Source: Desmodesmus armatus (taxonomy: Eukaryota > Chlorophyta > Chlorophyceae > Sphaeropleales > Scenedesmaceae). Taken from it: 64,000 nt of DNA. The translations under genes and the position numbers were made by a program. Every line of letters starts with the position of its first letter. Within the stretch, counting starts at the first letter, position 1. This document shows, piece by piece, positions 54,900-64,000 of this stretch. The notes below the pieces were generated by a model, which saw only the letters and a program-made list of their open reading frames with translations, searched no databases and was not told the DNA's origin. The stretch is taken from NCBI GenBank assembly GCA_007449985.2, contig VIIQ02000072.1, positions 1 through 64,000 of the forward strand, written 5' to 3'.

Positions 54900-56909
54900 T
54901 CAGTGAGTGAGAAGAGTGAGAGGCCCGGGAAGGAGTGCGACCTGCCATGTTGATGTGCTCGCCAGTACTGCCAGTGAGCCCCTTGCAGTGTAGACAGGGT
55001 TTAGGGTAAGGTGTGGTTGTGCGGCTTACCAAACCCCTGATCGAGGTGGCCATATATGCTGGAGTGGTGGTGATGGCAGTTACGACAGGCTGTCACTTTC
55101 CGGGGTAGCAGCGTAGGTAGCAGCGTAGGTAGCAGCGAGTGTGTTTAGCACTGTGTGGTGCAGCTGCTGCGGTGCACAGCGCCCGCCATTGAATGGCGAG
55201 GTGCTAGGAAAGCTGCCATGTAGGTAGGACATAGGCCGTATTGATGTTGCTGCTGCTGCTGCTGCTGCCGAGTGCACATGCTGCACAGCATGCACAGCGT
55301 GTGTTGCTGCATGCAGCAGTGCAGAGTTGCTCAGGCATTCAGACGCTGTGACTGCTGCACTGCACACTGTGATGTGCCTGTATGAGCGCCATGGTGTAGC
55401 GGCATGCAGAAGCAGCAGGAGGATGCTTTGCCAGGTTGTTTTTGCTGCGGTTGGTTTCAGAAAGCACGCATGGTTACACGGCATGCATACTTGCTGCTCA
55501 GAAGCAAGGCACTGCATTGCGGCCATGCTGGAACGCATGCCCCTTGTTAGATTAGTAAGCATTGGTTATCAGACTGCGGACCACAACTTATTTGGTCCCA
55601 GAGTTGAGTTGCTGCTGGCATCATAAAGCCGCTTGTCAAGCAGCCCCAACAAACGAGCATGGTTTGTCTGTGGGGTCTCACAAGGCAAGGGTCCTGATGG
55701 TGATCCTTGGTATGTGAGAATGGTTCTTGAGGTACAGTCAGACAGCCGAGCTGCATCAACTTGGCCCAACTGTCCCTCTGGTGTACTTGTGTGGTGCATT
55801 GACCCTACACATGTGTGCAACGTTGACAGGTTAACCCTGCATAGTGTGGTAGGTCAAGTCCCTGACTATGATAGTGCTTGCGCACGCTCTGAACATGTGC
55901 AGCAAGCATACTGTACAATGCCACCACCTGCGGACTTATGGAGTACAGCATGATGCAAACAATACATCGTATCACAGGGCAGCGCTTGCTGAAGAGAGAG
56001 CTTTGCCAGATGCAAGTCAGCACGGTGATTACAGCAGGAAGCTTGGCCTGTCCCTGTGGAACACAGCATGCCTGCTTTCAGTCAATGAGAGAGCGTCCTC
56101 ACCAGTGTGCCAGTCATTGGATGCAGCAATTGGCCCGCATGCATTACCAAGGATTCACGGCAATGACAAACCATGATGCATGCATTAGTGCACTACCCTG
56201 TAGGCTAGAAGTGCCAACTGAGGGCCAGTCATGATGCAAGCACCAGCCACTGACAGGTGGCAGTCACACACCCCAGCATGCGATGCATTTGCAGCATCGC
56301 AAGTGCGCATGGGCTGTACAGTTGGAGCGGGTTCGACCAGCTAGTGGCTGCAGCAGCAATGCACCAGCAGGCCAAGCCAAGTCAGTCAGCTGACTGTAAA
56401 AAACACGGCCATGAGGACCAAGCAATCGCCACCACAAGAGGGAAGCTGCAGGGATGGCAGCTAAATCATGCCAACATCATCACCACTGACACCCCATTGG
56501 CCAGGGCTGACTGCATTGCAACAGACTAGGCTTGAACCTTGATACTTGGTTGGTGCAGCGCAGATGTTTGTGGCCTGGACTGGCCTGTTGGCAACGTAAC
56601 ATGCCTGGCAGCCCATGATGAAGTGAGCTAACCAGCCACACAACAGCGCAGCAGTTGCTGGCGCAAACAGCAAGCCGTAGGAACAGCACACACAGCGCGG
56701 TGCTATTGAACAACAGCAACAGATAAATGGGCCCACCCTGGTGTGGGGCATGACAGCAACACACAATCAAGGTCATGTGGTCAACACATGCACACCTTGC
56801 TCTTACTGCTGGCCAACCGTTGGCCTTGCTGGCAGCTGGCAGCAACAAGGAGAGGCAATCCCTGCGAGATAATCCTTCACATTTTGTCGTACAATCCAGC
56901 AGCAGTGCC
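54900..56909. other. Intergenic region between two converging genes, no gene recognised
   Basis: No domain-bearing frame. A GCAGCAGCAGCAGCAG-type run lies near 55245-55268 (as CTG on the plus strand). It should hold the 3' UTR of the membrane protein (plus) and of RNF113 (minus). One GGGTTTAGGG occurs near 54997. Confidence 0.35.
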
Positions 56910-60626
<3,717 letters not shown>

Positions 60627-61248
60627 TGGCAATAGGCTTGAAATGTTCAAAAAGCCTGGCAGTCCGAAGTCTGTCTGCTGTAACTGCACTGCTGGTGTAC
60701 ACAGGCTGAGGACGGACAATCTGATGAAGCGTTCAATGACACAGACAAGCACAGGAAATGAGGCCGGTAGGAAGGGTTGGGAGGGAAGGAGGAATGATGA
60801 GCAAAGTGACGATCGTGTCGCAAAAGTTGAATTCCAACCGTCGTATAGCACAAACGTTCTTCACAGAAATCAACTTCCTCTTTCTGTATCGTAATCCTTG
60901 TTTTTGCGTGTTCATAGCTTCCCTGCGTGTTCAAGCCTGCAACAGTTGAGGCACAACAACAACAGCACATCACAGCCACTGCACAATCTCCTCTCCTCTT
61001 GCCAAATCTGTCAAGCTGTGGCAGCATCCAAACATATACTGCAGTCATGGTAGCTGGTGACACTGCGCATGGGCACAGCAACACAACAGAGGCGTTGGGT
61101 CACCAGCAGGTAACAACAGACACCATGTGTGCCTTTTCCGGCCAGACTGGTGAAGTGGGCCCAGCCTTTAGTTTGTCTGGACAGGTCAACATGTGCATAG
61201 TCCAACACACAGCAGCACGCTCACCATGCTGAACAGCTGCCCACTCAT
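60627..61248. promoter_or_regulatory. Region between divergent RNF113 and the 61249 gene
   Basis: Start codons point away from each other about 620 bases apart, so this is the likely promoter area of RNF113 and possibly of the plus-strand gene. No motif can be named. Confidence 0.35.
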
Positions 61249-63873
61249 ATGTTGTGCTTCCGTCCCCTCTGCAGTGTGCAGGGGTTTGTGAAAGCACCGT
61301 CGAGGATCAAGGGACAGGCAACGCACACAGCAGCACCCAACAGGTGGGGTCAGCAGAGCGTGTACAGTAACACAGCAGCACCCAACTGGTGCGATCAGCA
61401 GAGTGTGCACAGCAACACCAGCCAACTCCTCAAATGTGTGCTGTGCTCAAGTTGCAGTTTGCAGAAGCATGGCCCAGCACAGCAGCACGGCACTGCCATC
61501 CATCGCCTCTGGCAGCTGTCTTGTATTTTAAACCGCTCCCAACCCCTTTTGCAGTGGGACCACATGCGACCGCCCGTGCTGCTCAGCACACCACCATATA
61601 ATGTCTCTTCTGCTATCTGCTGCAGGCCTCACAGCAGCTCGACCTACACAGCTGGTGCAGCACACTGTTTTAGCGATGCATCAACAGCAGCAGGTGCAGC
61701 AGCAGGATCACTTGACTCAGCGGCCGCAGCAGCGGCCGCCGCAGCAGCAGCAGCAGCAGGTGCGGCGCCTGACGCAGCACCACACAGCCAACCAGATGCA
61801 GCTGTGCGCAGCCAGTCAGACACAGCTGCCAGCAGCATCCCTGACCAGCAGCAGCAGCAGCTGCTGCTGCATGGCCAGCACGCAGCAGCACCACAAGGGA
61901 ACCCCGTGCTGGGGTCAACTGCAGGACTCCTGCATGCAGCAGTCCTGCATGGCACAGCAGCAGGAGACCCAGCAGCAGCAGCACGGGCTGACGCAGAACA
62001 TGGTGTGCTGGAGGTGCGGGGCAGCAGCGTCAGCGGCCCGCATCGCAAGCCCCATCAGCAGCAGCGACATGGGCTCCCTGGCGCAGCTGTAACATACCCG
62101 CAAATAGGGCATGAGCTGTACGGTGGTCCTACACAGGGCTTCGCACCAGCAGCAGCAGGCGCGCAGGCAGCAGGGACGCAGCTGCAGTGGGCGCAGGAGG
62201 CTAGCATCACGCCTGCCAGTGCAGATGCTGATGCAGCTGCAGATGCTGTCGGCTCAGAGCTACAAAAACTCTCTGCACAGGTTTCGAAAGCAGCAGGAGC
62301 AGCAGCAGCTGCTGGAGCGTCTGCTGCACTGTCACGTGCAGGCTCAGCAGCGTCAGTGCCAGGTCCAGCTGGTGTATCTGGCCCGGATCAGCTGCATACT
62401 GCTGCCAGGGCTGCGGCACGAGCAGCGGCCAAGGCTGCTGCTGCTCCGGCAGACATACAGCAGCAGCAGCGGACACCTCCAAAAGCAGCACCAGCAGCGG
62501 GCCGGGCCTTTTCTAGCAGCAGCCCCGGGAGCGGCAGCAAGCGGATCAGCAGGAGTGTCGGCAGCAGCATGAGCGGCAGGAGTCAGGCTTCAGCCGGCAT
62601 GCAGGACCCAGCAGCAGCAGGAGCTGCTGCTGCTGCTGCTGCGGGCCCCGGTTTGACTCGTACTGAGAAGCTGCAGCGTTTGAAGGCAAAGCGGCTCGGG
62701 CAGCGGCCTCCTCCTCCTGCTGCTACTGCTGCAGCTGCTGCTGCTGTGCCAGAGCCCTCACAGACAGCAACCGCTGGTGCTGCTGGTGCTGGTGCTGCTG
62801 CAGAACGGCAGCAGCCGGCAGCCAGCAGCAGCGGCAGCGATGTCCAGGTCCCTCCGGTCCGTGTCTCTGAACTGATCCGGCGGTTCAGGGAGGCACCTCC
62901 TCTCCCTAGGGAGCTGAGGACACACCCACCTGGCCCACTGACTGGTGGTCACACCACAAACTGGCCCACAGCAGCAGCAGCAGCAGCGGGTGAGGACATG
63001 CCCTGGTGGTCTTCGTCTGGTGGGGTACCCACAGCAGACGGGGCTGCTGCTGCTGCCGCTGCTGCTGCTGCTGCTGCTGCTGTTGGTGGCGGTGGGTCAG
63101 GTGGCGAGTTGCTCAGTGCTACACCAAGCGCAAACTCTTATCCCCAAGTGGAGCTTGGTGTGGATGGTGCACATGAGCAAGACCAGATCGAGTGGACTGA
63201 CCGTGATGCTGCTGGTGCAGCAGCAGCAGAAAGGGAGGACTGGCAGGGAAGCCTCCACGGCCTTGATACTATTGTACATCAGCACGAGCAGCCAGCAGCA
63301 GCAGCAGCAGCAACGGCAGCAGCAGGAGCAGGAGCAAATACGACTCTGACTCCTTGGACCTCTAACAGCTTGACAGCAGGAGTGGGATGGACTGGGAGCA
63401 GCAATGGGTTTGTCAAGGGTGCCGTGGGTTGGGCAGCGACATCTCTCAAGGCACAGCAGGGAGGTGTGTCGATGCCATGGGCCGGAGCAGCAGCAGCAGC
63501 AGCTGGGGGTGTTGTGCAGCATGTGGCTGCGGGTGGTGTTGGTGTTGGTGGCAGCGGCTGTGAGGGGGTGGGGGGGCAGGAGGGAGATGCCACTGCTGCA
63601 CTGCTGGAGCGGTGCAGGCGGCTTCTGGCAAGCAAGCCTACGCAAACACATCCAGGGAGCCAGCAGCAGCAAGCAGTAGCGCATCAGCAGCAGCAGCAGC
63701 AGCAACGCGTGTTGCCTGTTGGATACGGGAAGCAGCAGGAGGGAAGCAGCGCGTCGACATGGCGGCAACAGCTGGTGGGTTTGTCTTGTTGGACTGGCAG
63801 ATGCATGCTGCCTGCACAATTGTCAAACGTGCTCAATGCTGCAAGCTGTAATGTTGTTGTCCAGCTGTGGTAA
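61249..63873 (+). CDS. Low-complexity Ala/Gln/Ser-rich protein, unknown, 3' end probably beyond window
   Basis: An open frame of 874 codons from ATG 61249; the true start may be later. An AG acceptor at 61625 (TGCTGCAG) would make the first part intronic, and the next in-frame ATG is at 61564. The body is poly-Ala/Gln/Ser with a few ordered islands: LTRTEKLQRLKAKRLGQRPP (about 62653-62712), VPPVRVSELIRRFREAPPLP (about 62851-62910), EDMPWWSSSGG and ATAALLERCRRLLASKP. The SELIRRFREAPP island looks like a conserved short helical motif, but I cannot name its family. A CTG/GTGGGT donor at 63775 suggests that the exon ends there rather than at the TAA at 63871. Near the start a 15-residue unit (AAPN.W..QSV.SNT) is tandemly repeated. 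All three frames are open over CAG-rich stretches, so this frame is chosen by the islands. Confidence 0.5.
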   Translation: MLCFRPLCSVQGFVKAPSRIKGQATHTAAPNRWGQQSVYSNTAAPNWCDQQSVHSNTSQLLKCVLCSSCSLQKHGPAQQHGTAIHRLWQLSCILNRSQPLLQWDHMRPPVLLSTPPYNVSSAICCRPHSSSTYTAGAAHCFSDASTAAGAAAGSLDSAAAAAAAAAAAAAGAAPDAAPHSQPDAAVRSQSDTAASSIPDQQQQQLLLHGQHAAAPQGNPVLGSTAGLLHAAVLHGTAAGDPAAAARADAEHGVLEVRGSSVSGPHRKPHQQQRHGLPGAAVTYPQIGHELYGGPTQGFAPAAAGAQAAGTQLQWAQEASITPASADADAAADAVGSELQKLSAQVSKAAGAAAAAGASAALSRAGSAASVPGPAGVSGPDQLHTAARAAARAAAKAAAAPADIQQQQRTPPKAAPAAGRAFSSSSPGSGSKRISRSVGSSMSGRSQASAGMQDPAAAGAAAAAAAGPGLTRTEKLQRLKAKRLGQRPPPPAATAAAAAAVPEPSQTATAGAAGAGAAAERQQPAASSSGSDVQVPPVRVSELIRRFREAPPLPRELRTHPPGPLTGGHTTNWPTAAAAAAGEDMPWWSSSGGVPTADGAAAAAAAAAAAAAVGGGGSGGELLSATPSANSYPQVELGVDGAHEQDQIEWTDRDAAGAAAAEREDWQGSLHGLDTIVHQHEQPAAAAAATAAAGAGANTTLTPWTSNSLTAGVGWTGSSNGFVKGAVGWAATSLKAQQGGVSMPWAGAAAAAAGGVVQHVAAGGVGVGGSGCEGVGGQEGDATAALLERCRRLLASKPTQTHPGSQQQQAVAHQQQQQQQRVLPVGYGKQQEGSSASTWRQQLVGLSCWTGRCMLPAQLSNVLNAASCNVVVQLW

Positions 63874-64000
63874 GCGTGTGCTTGCTGTCTGCCATGCTGA
63901 AATAGACTGAGCCACAACACCACTTCAACGCCGCATCTCCACTCCCTCTTGACCTTCCATTTAGCACACACCATCATGGTGTCTTGTCCGTCCTTGGCGT

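Noticed and set aside
56326..56340. GGTTCGACC resembling a tRNA B box
   Set aside because: The bases on either side do not form the 5-bp T stem, and no A box lies upstream.
61601..63349. Gln-rich frames in the other two plus frames
   Set aside because: CAG repeats read as Gln, Ser or Ala in the three frames. Only the chosen frame has ordered, charged islands across the whole length.

Overview
This is nuclear DNA of a green alga, most likely a chlorophycean of the volvocalean kind; a Haematococcus-like genome is my guess, not proven. The signs are: genes with many short exons and phase-consistent GT-AG introns; long G and C homopolymers in introns; CAG/GCA-rich coding repeats giving poly-Gln and poly-Ala linkers; TGTAA polyadenylation-type signals after several stop codons; and conserved eukaryotic housekeeping proteins (eS1/RPS3A, TIM50, TAF5, RNF113/CWC24, TTC33). 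Exon models were built by eye from splice sites, reading phase and family similarity. For RPS3A, TIM50, TAF5, TTC33, RNF113 and the membrane glycoprotein the phases close exactly from ATG to stop.

Layout. 1-3866 (+): 3' part of a gene joining an exonuclease/endonuclease/phosphatase (PDE12-like) C-terminus to a complete YrdC/Sua5 domain. 5567-6316 (-): secreted C-type-lectin-like protein, single exon. 8280-11456 (+): protein kinase with a DWG motif. 11457-17693: about 6 kb without a recognisable gene. 17694-22189 (+): TIM50. 23008-27948 (+): ribosomal protein eS1. 27949-33477: repeat-rich and apparently non-coding, with a 102-bp hairpin-containing array. 33550-35514 (+): F-box-like/LRR protein. 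36300-37650 (+): broken, possibly gag-like ORF. 40288-40931 (-): small secreted protein. 42544-49419 (-): TAF5, head-to-head with TTC33 (49921-51397, +). 52701-54899 (+): type I membrane glycoprotein. 56910-60626 (-): RNF113/CWC24. 61249 to the window end (+): low-complexity protein of unknown family.

The most striking feature is structural. In six genes, pieces of exons recur in tandem inside the next intron or downstream. They are usually an exon tail with its splice donor, followed by a poly-G tract. Most copies are truncated or frame-broken, so they act as exon shadows. Introns also tend to begin with G-runs after the donor and to end with C-runs before the acceptor. The window further holds several long inverted repeats: 36-bp arms at 41152, 64-bp arms at 59858, and foldbacks at 9816 and 31863.

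The genes form no pathway cluster, as expected for an algal chromosome. One protein-level link stands out: PDE12-type deadenylases and YrdC/Sua5 both act on tRNA in their known families, which gives the fusion a plausible rationale.
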